64,000 bases of DNA from Apis mellifera (Eukaryota > Arthropoda > Insecta > Hymenoptera > Apidae). Within the stretch, counting starts at the first letter, position 1. The number at the start of each line of letters is the position of its first letter. A model generated the notes under the pieces. That model saw only the letters and a program-made list of their open reading frames with translations, ran no database searches and was not told the DNA's origin. This document shows, piece by piece, positions 12,630 to 25,620 of the stretch. Where the stretch lies: contig NC_037638.1 of NCBI RefSeq assembly GCF_003254395.2, positions 25,373,352 to 25,437,351 on the forward strand. Direction: 5' to 3'. The position numbers were made by a program, and so were the translations under genes.

Positions 12630-13749
12630 AAGAAAGAATCGAATCGATTCTCGATTTACTTAGCGGAAATCGATTCGATCGAGAATCTAATTCCATCGTA
12701 ACGTAGTCTACAGAGTAGTCGGGTAATTGTCACCTTGATTATTATTTTTTTTTTTTTTTTTTTTTTAAGCTACGAAGGATGAAGAAGAATTTATATATAG
12801 CGAATACTGCGCGGTACAAAACTGTATGGTACCAAGTATTACGGTATGATAATACCTAGTTTTTACTCGTTATTTATTAGGAAGAGAGAAAAGATTTTTT
12901 TTAAAAGAGATGTTAGAAGAAGATTTTATTAATCGTCGTAAAAGTATTTTAACGCGTTGAATTAACCGATGAATCCACAACAGTTTATATTACTTTTAAA
13001 GTAATTATTTTATATTCGTATATTTCCTTTTAATTTCCTTAAATCCCGTGTATCGTGATAAACAGCATCTGTAGTATTTTATCACGAAAGGATATAAAAA
13101 TACATAAAATGTTGAGATTGAATGGTTTTGGAATTGAAGGGAAAATCCAATTCAAATCTAATCAAAACTGTTGTGATAAAAATAATAACGATAATTGCAG
13201 ACAATCAAGTTCTCAGTCAATTAAATTAATTTAATACCGATTATACGATCGAATCTTTTCCACTGTATAATTATTGTAAATTAAATCTTTTTCTCCAGCT
13301 TCTTCCTCGTTCCGGGGAATGGAATAAATTCTCTGTAACCAAAATTTTATTTGCTTATGAAAGGAAAGATTCGTCGATGATCAAGTAGAATTATTTTTTT
13401 TTACTTTGCTAAAGTAAAAATAAAAATAAATAATTATCGGAGAGAAAAGTAAATATTTCGATATAAATAATACGTGTAATGGTATATATTAATAACGCGA
13501 CGCACGATGTAAGCAAATGAAATAATATTAAAGAAGAATCCAAGCAAAGCGACGTTATAGAGGATTAAGATGGCGACAGTTACCGAACCACCCTGTACAT
13601 ACTTGCACACCCGTGTAACTCAACTTTCTATGTACATGTATGTAGAGTGTAAATGTATTTATATATACGTATATAGAAAGTGGAAGATTCTTTAATTTTG
13701 TAATGTCGCGAACTTCTGTCTAATGTGCGAAAGGCAATCAAATTTTTTG

Positions 13750-13755
13750 AATAAA
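13750..13755 (+). terminator. Alternative poly(A) signal
   Basis: AATAAA lies in a less repetitive stretch with short GC-containing segments just upstream. It could be a distal cleavage signal for gbb. Evidence is the hexamer only. Confidence 0.3.
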
Positions 13756-13775
13756 AATATCACAAATACAATGTC

Positions 13776-14800
13776 CTTCAACCGGAGCGAAATATCACAA
13801 TGATGCAATGAGAATTTAATTTTTAATTAACGTGTCCACTGCCCAACGAATTTTTTTTCATTATCTGTGCGCTGTGTGTGCCAACATACGTATTGTTCGA
13901 AATATTTTGAAAAATTTGTCAATTCGCCGTACACATCGTAATGCACATCCCGTAAAAATCCCGTCTTAATCCCGATTAAAATTGATAAATAAGCGCAGTG
14001 AACGTGTTAAATCGAACGAATAGTTTTTTCCGCCCACTCTTACGTTTTCCTTTTTTTTTTCTTTTTGTATAAATTTCCATTTTTTACAAGCTCGTAAGAA
14101 ACATAGGAGAGTTATAGTCATACTTAATCGACACACGCGTGAGATTAAAAGTTTTAAATTATTCCGACGCGAAACTCGATTGTGCTGCCGCCGCTGCTCG
14201 AGAAATATGTGTCAGCGTTGTTTAAAAAGCGATTAACGAGCGTTTAACCGTGTGAATGGGAATGAAGAAGCATAGTCCATTTTAGCTCGTGGGATGCGTG
14301 AATGCCTTTGTGAATGCGATCACAAATCAATCGATGAATATAATAGTCTGTGGTATCATTAACACAATTTTTGTAATGACAATGTAAATATATCGTTGTA
14401 AATACGTTCTATAATACATACTACATATAACGTGTACAATGTATTTGTGTCAATTTCTTTTTTACCATAAATCAAATCATTTACACGATCTACATTGATA
14501 ATGTTCTACATTGATCTCATGATTCTAAAATGCAAATGCTTCGATAAAGTAGAATCTATAATTCGATTCTATCTGTAGTTCACTTTATCCGTAGATAAGC
14601 AAAATATTCAAAAGAAATTTCGCATAATCTAAACTGAAGATGTTTCACAATTCTTAGCTCGATGTTTTACTTTTTTAAAGTGTTATGAAGTCAATGGCAG
14701 GCATATGATGCTTAACTTTGACCGAGTACTTAAAGATATCGATCGACGCGGACCCTCGACTGACCACCGGAAGTAAAGCACCAACCCGACGATTTCTGTT
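13776..14800. other. Non-coding flank downstream of gbb
   Basis: Moderately AT-rich and mostly single-copy. Two TGTAAATA words (Pumilio-type) lie at 14383-14390 and 14397-14404, which would matter only if transcripts reach this far. No coding signal. Confidence 0.35.
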
Positions 14801-15613
14801 ACTATTGTATGATACGGTCACTCGAGAAAGAACGAGTTATAATAAAAACATGATGACATTTCAAGTGAACATAGAAATGTAAAATGAAGAAGAAAAAAAT
14901 GGAAAATCGTTAAAATAATTATAAGCGTTCGAAACAAAAAAGAAGAACTCGAGTAAAACAATTTATTTTTCGCTTCGAATTAGAGAGCTATCTTTGTACG
15001 AAATACGTCGTTATATCTTTTACAACATATTTAAAACTAAAAAGATATATGCGTATTAAATCTGAAAGACAATTTGTGATTTAAAGCGATAGAAGAAAAT
15101 AGCAATGAATGCACAAAAATTGATAAAGTTTTCGACAAAGAAAGAAAATAAAAAATGAGAAATAATTGAAAAAATATTGGGGGAATATCGTACAAAATTT
15201 TTTAATACTTGTATTCCAATCTAATAATAATGATTCAATAATGCTTATAAGATTTAAAATTATAAATTTGCGTAATTTTTTCCTTAACATCTTAATTTTA
15301 TAAAGATAATTAAAATATTATAAAAAATATTGAATTAATAAATATAATATAATAAAATATAGTTAATGAAATATATATTTCGAAAAATCAATTATCAGAT
15401 TTCGCTAAATAATGAAAAAGTAATTACATATTGAGATCTATTTGAAAAGAATATAATTCTATTAAAATGTTTTATTAATCGATAAGTTGTATAACGATGT
15501 AATAAAATTAATTAGAAATTGATACCATCTTATAAGTCTATGAATATGTGAAATAAATATAGATAAGGAAAACAAGTAGTGCAACAAGGACAGAGATAGA
15601 ATAAAAATGGTGA

Positions 15614-15775
15614 AATCAGCGCCATCTGCAGAGTGCCGCAAATAAAACATAGAAAAAAATGAGAAAAAGATAGAGATATGGTCAGAATAAACTATTAACG
15701 CCATCTCTTGATTTATTTCACAATCTTGATAAAAATATATAGTTTGAATTTTAAAACCAAGAGATGGCGCTGATT
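15614..15775. repeat. Inverted GCGCCATCT motif cluster
   Basis: A 14-bp match (AATCAGCGCCATCT) at 15614-15627 recurs as its reverse complement at 15762-15775. A third copy, CGCCATCTCTTG at 15699-15710, matches the reverse complement of 15758-15769. The span is 162 bp. It could be a small inverted-repeat element or a cluster of zinc-finger binding sites. Confidence 0.7.
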
Positions 15776-17302
15776 CTCAATTCTTCGTTCTTTTTACTTA
15801 TTTTTTAATTATTTTACGATTTTCTATTTATTTATAAGTTTATATATTCTTTTAATTTATTTCTCATGTCTTTCAGTTTTTTTTTGACTCCAGAAATTGA
15901 ATCCAATCATTTCCATAATACTGAAAGAATTTTGACCACTTTATATACACAACACTATTTTCAAAACGCGATTTCATTTTTAACGCAACACTAATATAAA
16001 AAATAATTGATATGATCGAGATGGAATAATATCATAACTCAAATTATCCTTGAAATCCACATTATTAAAAATTTATTTATTACTATATTGTAAAAGAACG
16101 AATATATAAATTTAAAAAATTTATATATTAATAAAATAACTAGAAAATAAATGAATAAATAAATGTAATAAAATATAATAAAACAAATATAAATTAAAAA
16201 TCAAAAAATATATATAAAAATAAATAAATAAATAAATGAATAAATAAATAAATAAATAAATGAATAAATAAATTAATGAAAATATAAATTAAAAAAATAA
16301 ATGAAAAGTAAATGTACAAATAAAAAATCAATTGATTAAATAAATAAATAAAAATAAAATTAAATATAAAACTAAACAAATGAATATAAATTAGAAATAA
16401 ATTTAAAAATAAATCAAGAAATAAGTATAGAAATAAATAAATGAATGAAAATATAAATTAAAAAATAAATCAAGAAATAAATATAGAAATAAATGAATTT
16501 ATAAGTAATTAAGAAAATAATGCAATAAAAAGATATTATTTAAAGAGGTAGATGAATAAATAATATATAATATATAACAGCATTTAACATATTAAATGTT
16601 AATTTCGAATAAATATTATAAAAATAAATAAAAAATAAATAAAATTATTCTGTGATAAGAAATTAAAATATTATAATATCGATCCTTCGCACACGAAAGT
16701 TCGTTAAGAAATGATCGGTCTCGCAATTTACCTCGTATTTATAGGTCGCAAAGACAAACGAACTTCGTCGAAGACATACGTCCTTTGTCGAATATACTTT
16801 TGAATATATTGATCAATTATATTATATTTGATCATTAAATTGTTAATTTATATCTCTAATAATTTATTATAATTATAAATATAATAATTAATATATATTT
16901 TATAAACTAAAATTAAATTTATTGTTTTATAATATTAATTTTCGATTTATAGTTGTGTTAAAATATTTTAAGTTATTTTATAATGATTTAAATTTATAAA
17001 TCATAATCAATGATTTATAAATTTTTTAATTTTTATTATTTGTTTGAAGCAATTGAAGCAAAAAATGAATTTTCGATTTAACGTAACTTAACACGAACTA
17101 GCAGTAACTTCAACGATAATGATTGACAAAAATTGCATAAAGCAATTCAAAAACGTTAATTGTTTTTATTATTATTATTATAATAAATAGATTATTAAAT
17201 AAACGAAATTAATAGTAATTTATAAATTTAATAATGGAATATGAATAGAATTGCTTACTGTATATCGAATTATTGGTTATATCACACATCTCACCACAAT
17301 TA

Positions 17303-17387
17303 TTTTCCACAGGACACTAACGTACGTTATAATAATCGAAGTCGTTTTTTGATTGGCTAACGTTAAAACAATTTTACAATCGAAATT
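17303..17387 (+). repeat. Left arm of a diverged inverted repeat with reverse CCAAT
   Basis: Starts TTTTCCACAGGA and includes GATTGGCTAACGTT and TACAATCGAAAT. The reverse complement of 18391-18480 has the same blocks in the same order (CTTTCCACAGGA, TGATTGGTTAACGT, TACAATCAAAAT). Confidence 0.65.
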
Positions 17388-18390
17388 ATTCATAAAATTA
17401 AAATATTGCATGATCTATTTCAATTATTTTAATTAAATATATATAAAAGGAAATTATTATTTTATTAAATTAATAATTATTTATTTGATTTATATATTTA
17501 TATTTTTTTTAATTAATTAATTTATTTATTTTTTTATTTTTTTATCTATTATTTACCAATTTATTCATTAGTGATTTATTTGTAAACTTTTTTATAGGTT
17601 TCTTTGCTTTGCTTATTTATATATGTATCAATTTATTTATTTATTCCTTCATTTATTTAGTGATTTATTTATTTATTCATTCATTTATCATATATCACTA
17701 GATATTTATTTTTTGAATTATTTACCTATCTATTTATCTAATATTTTCATTATTTATTTATTTATCTATTCATGTAATTGTATTTATTTATTTATATATA
17801 TTCATAAAAATATAATTATATTTATTCATAAAAATATAATTAAACAGTTGAAATTGAGATATTATATATATATATATATATATTATATTTCAATTATTCG
17901 AAATATTGAATATATATTAAGAATAAATTATTAAAATTAATTTAATATAAAAGTTTAAAAAATAACAATAATTAAAATAATAATTTTATTATTATAATAA
18001 ATAGTCAATATTTATTAGTAATAATAATAAATAAATTACTAGAAAAATTTGTGAAAACACACACACACACATACACATATTATACACATATATAATAATA
18101 TATGTAAATGAATAAATAAATTGATACATATTCAAAAACAAAGAAGTTCATAAAGAAATTTAAAAATAAGTCAGAAAACAAGACAAAAAAATAAATTGGT
18201 AAATAATAAATAATAAATTAATCGGTAAATTAATAATCAATAAAAAAAGCAATAAACAAATTAATAAAATATGTATAAATCATTATTAAATTATTAAATT
18301 AATAATATAATAATAAATTATTAATTTTACTTAATTTTTTAAATTTAATTAAAATAATTAAATATAATATATTATGAAAAATTTCTACGT

Positions 18391-18480
18391 GATTTTGATT
18401 GTAGAATTGGCTACGACGTTAACCAATCAGAAAACTGTTATTCGAGTTGTGGCGCGTGGCATCAGTCTCCTGTGGAAAGT
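18391..18480 (-). repeat. Right arm of a diverged inverted repeat with CCAAT
   Basis: Partner of 17303-17387 in opposite orientation, about 1.0 kb away. It carries CCAAT at 18423-18427. No open frame or transposase lies between the arms. It may be a pair of old element ends or two related regulatory modules. Confidence 0.65.
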
Positions 18481-20149
18481 CATCGTGATAACAATCATTT
18501 TCGAGTACGCAGTAATTCTATTCATATTCTTTTATCGAATTTATAAATTATTATTAGTTTATTTTATATAATTTATTTATTGTAATGATAAAAATAATTA
18601 AAGAATTGTTTTGAATTTCTTTATCCGTTTTTTGATTCCGGAATTTCATTTATTTATCCTGTTGAGGTTACGATAATTTGTATTTCGTTGAATCGAGATT
18701 TAAAATCACTTTTTTCATCTTAGTATGATTTTTTTATACACTTGTTTTATTATTTTTATATTTTTGAGGGCTAAATTGTTGTTTGAGTCTTTTTAACTAT
18801 ATTAAAACAAATGTACAAAATCGTAAATTTATCAAATTAGATTAAATTTATTCTAGCAAATTAAATTATATCAATAATATATATTACATTTCCAAATATA
18901 TTATTTTTTATATTTTTTTCTATTTTTCGTCAAATATGCTTAAAGTTGAAGATTATTTCTATATTGTGTTATAGATATTCATAATGATTAAACGTTTATT
19001 CCTGAATATGTGTAATTTGTTTGCTATATAGATCGTACGTAATATTTTCTTTCATAACATATTTTATTATTTGTATATTATTATATACGAATACGTATTT
19101 ATTACTATAATTAGCAATCTTTTGAAAATTAGATCATTCTTTTTTCTTTATTTGACGAAAGTAGTTATGATTTTCTAAAATAAAGTTTATATTTGATTAT
19201 TATTTTAATTTCATTGATTAATTTTATATATTTTATACAATTATTTTAAAGTTTATTTTTTTTTCATTCAGTTTCTTATTTGATTATTGATAATAATTTT
19301 AAAGATGGGAAAAATTTCAATATGGAGGCTATCGTACTTTTCCAAAGAGAAATTCATTATTTTTCTTGTATATTGTATATATTGTTTTTTTCGATTGTTT
19401 TTATTTTATTATTATTTTATTATTTTATTATTATTATATTATTATCATATTATTATATTATTATTATTTTATTATTATATTATTTCAAAATATATTTATA
19501 ATTTTATAATGATTATTTTTATATTCATTAAAAATACAAATTTTAATACTTCTATTTAAATAATATATGAATTAAAAATATATATTCTATTTTTTTATAT
19601 ATGAAATTTGTAGTCAAAAAAGAAAAATTGATAATAATCCATAGATTAATAAAAAAATGATAATATTATATTTTATGAAACAAATAAATTCTTCAATAGA
19701 AGGGAGAAAAAACTATGGAAAAAATATTTTGTTTTTTTTTTATAAATTATACCATTTCTTTCTTTCATCTTTTTTCTTACTAGTATTTTTACTAATTTTA
19801 GTAATTATTTTAGTAATTTTATTTTCAGAGGACTTTTATAACCGTATGTAATATAGTTGGTAAATTCAGTGTTTGCTTCGTAATTTTTAATATTTTAGAA
19901 TTTATGTTAGTTTTAATTAAATAATCGTAAAATTCGAATCAGTGTTTGTTCGTTGATTTAAATTAAACGCGTTATTTGTTTCTTATATTTTTTTAAATAT
20001 TTGTTTTTTTACATAGGATAGAATAAGTATCAGAATAAAATTTAATAGTAATAAGACGAAGACATACTTATTTTTATATTTTTTTTATTTCAACTCTTTC
20101 AAATAATCAGTATTAAAATATTTAAAATGTTTTCTATATTTTGTTACAG

Positions 20150-20248
20150 TTTCCATTTCTTGATATTATTTGATGAATATTTTATGATGGATATTCTATG
20201 GATTACAGCGGCATTGATGGCAGTACAGATTCTTCGCATGTATTATTG
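20150..20248 (+). CDS. Candidate first coding exon (start codon exon), unknown gene
   Basis: A good acceptor (TTTCTATATTTTGTTACAG) ends at 20149 and a GTGAGT donor starts at 20249. An ATG at 20198 opens 17 codons, MDYSGIDGSTDSSHVLL, ending exactly at the donor in phase 0. The peptide is polar and compositionally normal, unlike the Phe/Ile-rich noise around it. An earlier ATGATG at 20183 opens another, hydrophobic frame, so the start is not certain. I do not recognise the product. Splice borders and codon use are seen; gene status is inference. Confidence 0.35.
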
Positions 20249-21600
20249 GTGAGTGTATTTGTATTCCTTTGGTTTTTCAATCATGTCGTAAGATGAAAAA
20301 TCGGAATCGATGATTGATTTTATACGTAGATTTTTGTATGAATATATGAATATAATAACAAACGGGTATTCATATTCTTCATTTATGAATAGTAATATTA
20401 GATATATTTAATATTTTAAATTTTATATATAGATATATACTAAGATAGATTAAAGATGAAACGTTTTGTAAATCTATTAAAAGAAAGATTTATCATTGAT
20501 TTTAAATAAATTTTTGCATAGATAGATAGGATTAGGAATAGAATGGATTTTATGAATTTTTTTGTAAAGGGCATAAAAAGGCTATTTTTTTTTGAAATCG
20601 GTATTTCAGAATAGGATGAAATTTATAAAATATTATTTATCTTGTGTATCTCGTGGTTTGACACGTATATACGATCCTTTTCCACTAGGTAACTATTGCT
20701 CAGCAGACAAAAATAACTGCTGTACCGATAGCAGTGCAAGTAGCTTACAAATTTTTAATAAACATTTTAATATGATATATTTAAATATTATATTTTTTTA
20801 TTTCCATTTATTAATTTTATAATTTATAAATATAGTATAATGATTTATAATGTTATAATTAATTACATTTATTAACTTTATAAATAAAATTTTTTGTTAT
20901 TATATAAGATATCATTTATTAAATTTATAAATTTTAGAATTTTAATTTTAATTTGTTAAAATTTAATACTCAAGAATATTTTTACATGATAAAGACTGTT
21001 AATTTAATTTATAAATTTTTATCTCAATTAATTTTCTGAATGTAGATGGCACTGTATGTACACGAAAGCATAATTTTAACTGAAATTTTAAATTCAATAT
21101 GTTATATGTTATGTTATATGTTATTAAAAAAATATCAATTTTGAATATTATAGGAATTATATAATATATAAATTGTTTTATATATAATTTTATAAATTTT
21201 CAATTATATTATAATAATATATAACTTTTATATAAAAATAATTAATTATATATATATATGCAATTATATTACAATAATTAAATAAAAAAAAATGCAATGC
21301 TTAATTATCGTAAAAATTGATTTTATCGTTGCATTATAAAATTTTTATAATAAAATATAAGTTTTTGGAATGAATCTAAAAGAAGCTTCTCATTCGACGA
21401 TTTAGATAGGCACGTGATTTTTTAAACTGTATTTCAGCCAATAAGATTCAATCACGCTTGGTATAATATATTCAAAAATTAATTCAATCTTAGTTTTTAC
21501 TTGTTCATTATTTGAAAATTTTTTAAGTTTTATTACAATATCTTTACACTATTGAATATGTATAAAAATATCTTTCATACGTTTTAGAATTAAAAAAAAA
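20249..21600. other. AT-rich, no gene recognised
   Basis: Mostly AT repeats and short frames. A small GC-richer patch at about 20640-20760 has no recognisable coding or RNA structure. A CACGTG at about 21411 and a CCAAT at about 21438 could mark an upstream regulatory site for the 21.6-23.2 kb island. Confidence 0.35.
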
Positions 21601-22970
21601 GACTAATTATAGTTCTCTTAAAATATCGTTGCCCTGAATTGATTTAACTGGAAAGAATATGGCTACTGCTCTCGAATCTGTTTCGATGTATCGCTGAACG
21701 ATATTCTCGTTTCAAATCGATGGTCGTTTTCACGATGGACGGCGAACGTGCCGTGGACTGGATGTTCGTGCGAAATGACGATTTTTCGTGCTGACCATGT
21801 TTCTTATTTGAGAATTAACGTGCATCGATATATGCAATCGTGATTTTTGAGAGTTTCGTGCGAAAAATAGATAATAACGATTGTATAAAATCAACGAATC
21901 GTTAGTGGTGCTAATATGAAGTGTGTGCTGTGTACGACAGTAGTCTTCTCGTGTGCTTTCGTACCGCTGTCAACGAGAATCTGATTATTTGGATTTTAGA
22001 TAAATTATAAAGAAAAATTTTATGAAACGAATAAGAAGCACGTCGTGAATTTAAGTTTAAAAAACAAAAAAATATATTATTTATTTTAACGAAATAGAAT
22101 CGCGCAAGGTACGCCCCTTTTACAGGTGCCAATAACAATTTTGCAATATCAATCGAAAGAATCGACTAATAGAGACATTTCTCGAAGAAATTAAATTTGA
22201 AGACGTACCCAAAATTTCTAGTGTGATATGTTTCTGCAACTTTGAATTTAATGCCTATTCTTGGTTTTTCCACTGTTTCGCGCAAAATCGATAAAGAAGC
22301 TCGCACATTGCCCGTGGAGTGCAGAACGCGCGAGGAGAATTGCTGACAAAAATAGCAGAGTCCTCCGTAGACACAGTAGAAGAATATCCTTAGATTTGCT
22401 ATTCATCCTTTGCATCATTTTGTTGTAACCCGGCATTATTTTAAGTGCAATTTTTAAGTACACTGCGTACAGCGCTGCATGTCGAGGGAACGCTGCTCGA
22501 AGTTTCAAAATATCGTGTCTATTGTAGCCTTGTGTGTGTTCCGGCACGAGCCATAAAGTTAGCCTGTGATTATTTAAATTTTTTCGTTACTGATCTTATT
22601 GTAAATATTCCGAATCGATGATTTGCATCTATCGAATAGACTGGAAATCGAAGGTGATATCGTTCTAATGTGAACAATCTATTCGTAAGTGATATTACGA
22701 TCGTCTAAGCGCACACTCTAACCTTATTTCGAATGAAGTTGAGCGGTGTTCGTGCTACCTAACCTTCGCATTTTTTAAACGGATCGTTCGAATTGTTCGA
22801 AGTAAACTCGTAAATGTGCCTGATGATTCCGCGATAGAAGAAATAATCGTGTATACGTATCGAATAACGCGAAATACTTTGAACGTAGTGTCTCGCCGGC
22901 TATGACGAGAACAAGGACTCGTTTGAACGGATCGTTGCTGCAACCGTCGCGAATGCTGTGATTTCATTGA
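21601..22970 (+). promoter_or_regulatory. GC-richer island, possible promoter and 5' UTR with short upstream ORFs
   Basis: A break from the AT-rich surroundings leading up to the ATG at 22971. Short plus-strand frames with good start contexts include a 19-codon frame from the ATG at about 21736 and a 31-codon frame at 22252-22347. These fit upstream ORFs of a long leader. A minus-strand frame at 22248-22547 (99 residues, one hydrophobic stretch) is the alternative reading. No TATA box or clear initiator is visible. Confidence 0.25.
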
Positions 22971-23192
22971 ATGTGGAGTGCGATCTCGCGCCTCTTCGTT
23001 AAGGGCAAAACAGAGGAATCTGCCCTGAGCACGGAAAATCATACGTGTGACGGTGTGCCCGATACGGTCGTCCATGTTTTCGACGCAATGGATCGTAACG
23101 CGGGTGATGATCGACGTAAGGGCCCTGCCGGCGAGCAACATCACGGCGGAGCCGAATTTGAACACTTCTCCGACGCCTATGATTCCCGTCAG
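22971..23192 (+). CDS. Candidate first coding exon, 74 codons, unknown gene
   Basis: ATG at 22971 follows an in-frame TGA (22968-22970), so the frame starts here. It runs 74 codons to CAG at 23190-23192, directly followed by a GTATGT donor, phase 0. The peptide starts MWSAISRLFVKGKTEES and ends FEHFSDAYDSRQ. It is hydrophilic and acidic, with no signal peptide or membrane segment, as in a cytoplasmic N-terminal region. Codons show a normal purine-first pattern. I do not recognise the family. A minus-strand frame also stays open across the region but lacks a matching splice site at this edge. Possibly an alternative N-terminus to the 20.2-kb exon, since both end in phase 0. Confidence 0.45.
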
Positions 23193-23566
23193 GTATGTAC
23201 TTATATATAGATATCTTGTACATTTCAACTTTATTATTTTATTGAATATTTATAGAGATATTTATTTGATAGATTAGGAATTTAATAAAAATAATGGATA
23301 TAATATTTCTAATAAGATAAAGTATTATAGATAAAGTAAATGCTACTTTATGGTACTAAATAAAAAGAATATAATATATTATATAATATATATATAATAT
23401 GTAAATTATTCATTTAACATAATGTAATTACTTAACATAATAATATCGATATAAGTTTTGAGTTTCAAAATGATATATTAATGCTTTCACAGTTGTTAAG
23501 TTGAATTGATTTGAGGTTAGATTCTATTTGATAGAGAATAGAAGAAGTATATATAATTATGTTTTT

Positions 23567-23597
<31 letters not shown>

Positions 23598-25200
23598 TAT
23601 ACAATTACAATGTATATATATTTAATATATATACGTGTAATGTATTAATATATATATATATGTATGTATAAGATTTGCTATTTATTTTAAAATATTACTG
23701 TTGGATTTTTTGATAAATCGTGTGCCATTAATGTTTAGGATTGTCACAAGTTTTATTCGGACATTATTCAGATTTTATTTAGATTTTATCGTTAAAGATG
23801 CATTTTTTAAAGATAATTTTTAGTTAATGCTATTTCTAACGTTTGTGTTTTAATAGATCTTGTACGAATCACATTATATTTTCTAAAATAAAAAAATAAA
23901 TTAGTGTATTTACTATTAACTTATTATTTAACTTTTTATATATAATTTTCAAAATATATTATGCAGGTATATATTGGAAAGCTTGAATTTTATATTTAAT
24001 TTTTTATTTTGTCATATTTTTTTCTAATTACATAAAACTTTTCATTCTATATTCGTATATGCAAGTTTTCTCAAAGAATATTTTCATATAAAAGGGATCA
24101 TTCACTATTTTGATCGTTATTAAAAGTTTTTTATGACGTTAGAAGAATACTAATAAATATAGTAAAGTAAGCGAATAGATAAATAGTAAAGTAAATAAAA
24201 TAAGTAGTAGTATAAATATAATAATAGAGTAATAATACTTCAGAACATAAATAATTACATTACTTAATATATGTAAAACAAATAATATATAAAATATTAC
24301 TTAATATAAGAAAAATATAGATAGATAGTTAATATTTCTAATTCAATTACAATCTAAGTCAATTACAAAAATTAATTTGTTTCAAGAACCGTACATTTTT
24401 ATTAAAATAGTTTCAGTACATTGTTGATTTTTATTTAAAATTTTGTAAAATACTATTTATTAATATAACTGATATATTTATTACTGATTTAATATGAAAG
24501 AATGCTTTTCAACTGTCTTTTATCTTCAAATTTTTCGTTTATATCATTTTGTGAATCAAAGCATGAAATTCAGTATTTTAAATTAAGAATTGTAACTAAT
24601 TAATCTTTAATGTTCACAACAATATCTTATAAAAAATTGTTAAAAAAGATATATTCAGCATGAAGAATTCATTTTCTTATTATAATAATTGTCTCAATAA
24701 GTCAAAATAAGTTAAACTTATAACTTATTATATATAATTAAAAGTTGAACTTTTTATTAGATTTATCTCTTTGAATTAATCAATTTTCTCCTTTTAAATT
24801 GTTCAAATTTATCACGTTATATAATTATTTAAATTATTATTATAATAATATCTAAAAAAATAAATATACTATAATACTATTAGTAAAAATAATTCACGAA
24901 AAAGTTTGAGATAATTAAATCTATTCAAAATAATGTATTCACCGCATTCTTTAACACGTTGGTCATCGATAATCTACGTCGAAGTTTAGTTATTTTCATT
25001 ATTCACATACGTACTATGAAAAATCTTGATACGTTTAGAAATTATTACGCATTTGAAGAAGAATCTATTTCACGTTGCATAATAATTTTCTTTTCAGACT
25101 AGTAGATTCTCATCAATTCCTTTGATAATTTGTAACTTCGTATTCTAATAGTAACAAATGAGAAATCATAATTAACATATAATCGATTTTTTATGATAAA
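23193..25200. other. AT-rich intron-like sequence
   Basis: TA runs at about 23567-23590 and elsewhere, and no supportable exon. If the 22.97-kb exon is real, this is the start of its first intron. Confidence 0.4.
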
Positions 25201-25249
25201 AAATACTTGTCATCACTTTTCCGTAAACAAGACATGAAGTTGTCTTCAG

Positions 25250-25620
25250 TTTGTTCACTGAAAATTCTTGTACATGATATTTACGCAGTTCACGTGCACG
25301 GACAGCCGTGCAGACGACATTATATACGAAAGCTATTCCCGAGCTGCGACGCTATGACGAATATGGCGTCGTTTCCTGTACGCAAGCTTATTTATTGCAC
25401 GGTAAAACGAGGCTGGATCTCCAGGAATCGCGTCGCGCGATCGTAATTATCCGTTTAATTACGCCACTACCGGTGACTTGGAATGAAGCGACTCGTCCTT
25501 GGGGACCATGGAAACATTCTCTTCCTGAAAACTTGACCCTTTTATTCCATGTCATCGCGAAAAATGATTTTTCTCGCGTAGAACCTGAAATGTTCAAATG
25601 CCGGTTAATTTTTTGCCATT
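25250..25620. promoter_or_regulatory. GC island in AT-rich DNA, possible conserved non-coding element
   Basis: A complex 350-bp stretch beginning near CACGTG (about 25292) and continuing through CGTCGCGCGATCG and CACTACCGGTGACTTGG. Frames are open on both strands but without a recognisable family. The contrast with flanking DNA suggests selective constraint. Confidence 0.25.

Larger units (their letters stand above)
11178..13775 (+). other. gbb: Probable gbb 3' UTR
   Basis: No coding signal follows the gbb stop. The stretch contains a 68-bp triple repeat, an AAT array, a short TTC run, and A and T homopolymers. Candidate poly(A) hexamers AATAAA lie at 12507-12512 and 13750-13755. The true end cannot be fixed without transcript data; the nearer signal would give a UTR of about 1.35 kb and the farther about 2.6 kb. 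Confidence 0.5.
14801..20149. other. Very AT-rich block with simple repeats, no gene recognised
   Basis: Degenerate AAAT runs at about 16140-16650, TTTA runs at about 17450-17830, an AT run at 17863-17882 and an AC run at 18057-18079. The reading frames are Phe/Tyr/Ile-rich artefacts. The motif triple near 15.6-15.8 kb and the diverged inverted pair at 17.3/18.4 kb are the only structured items I see. Confidence 0.5.

Noticed and set aside
15900..19560. Phe/Tyr/Ile-rich frames resembling membrane proteins
   Set aside because: They are translations of AAAT/TTTA repeats in AT-rich DNA.
22755..23228. 157-codon minus frame over the 22.97-kb exon
   Set aside because: It stays open but lacks splice borders; the plus frame has an ATG after a stop and an exact GTATGT donor.
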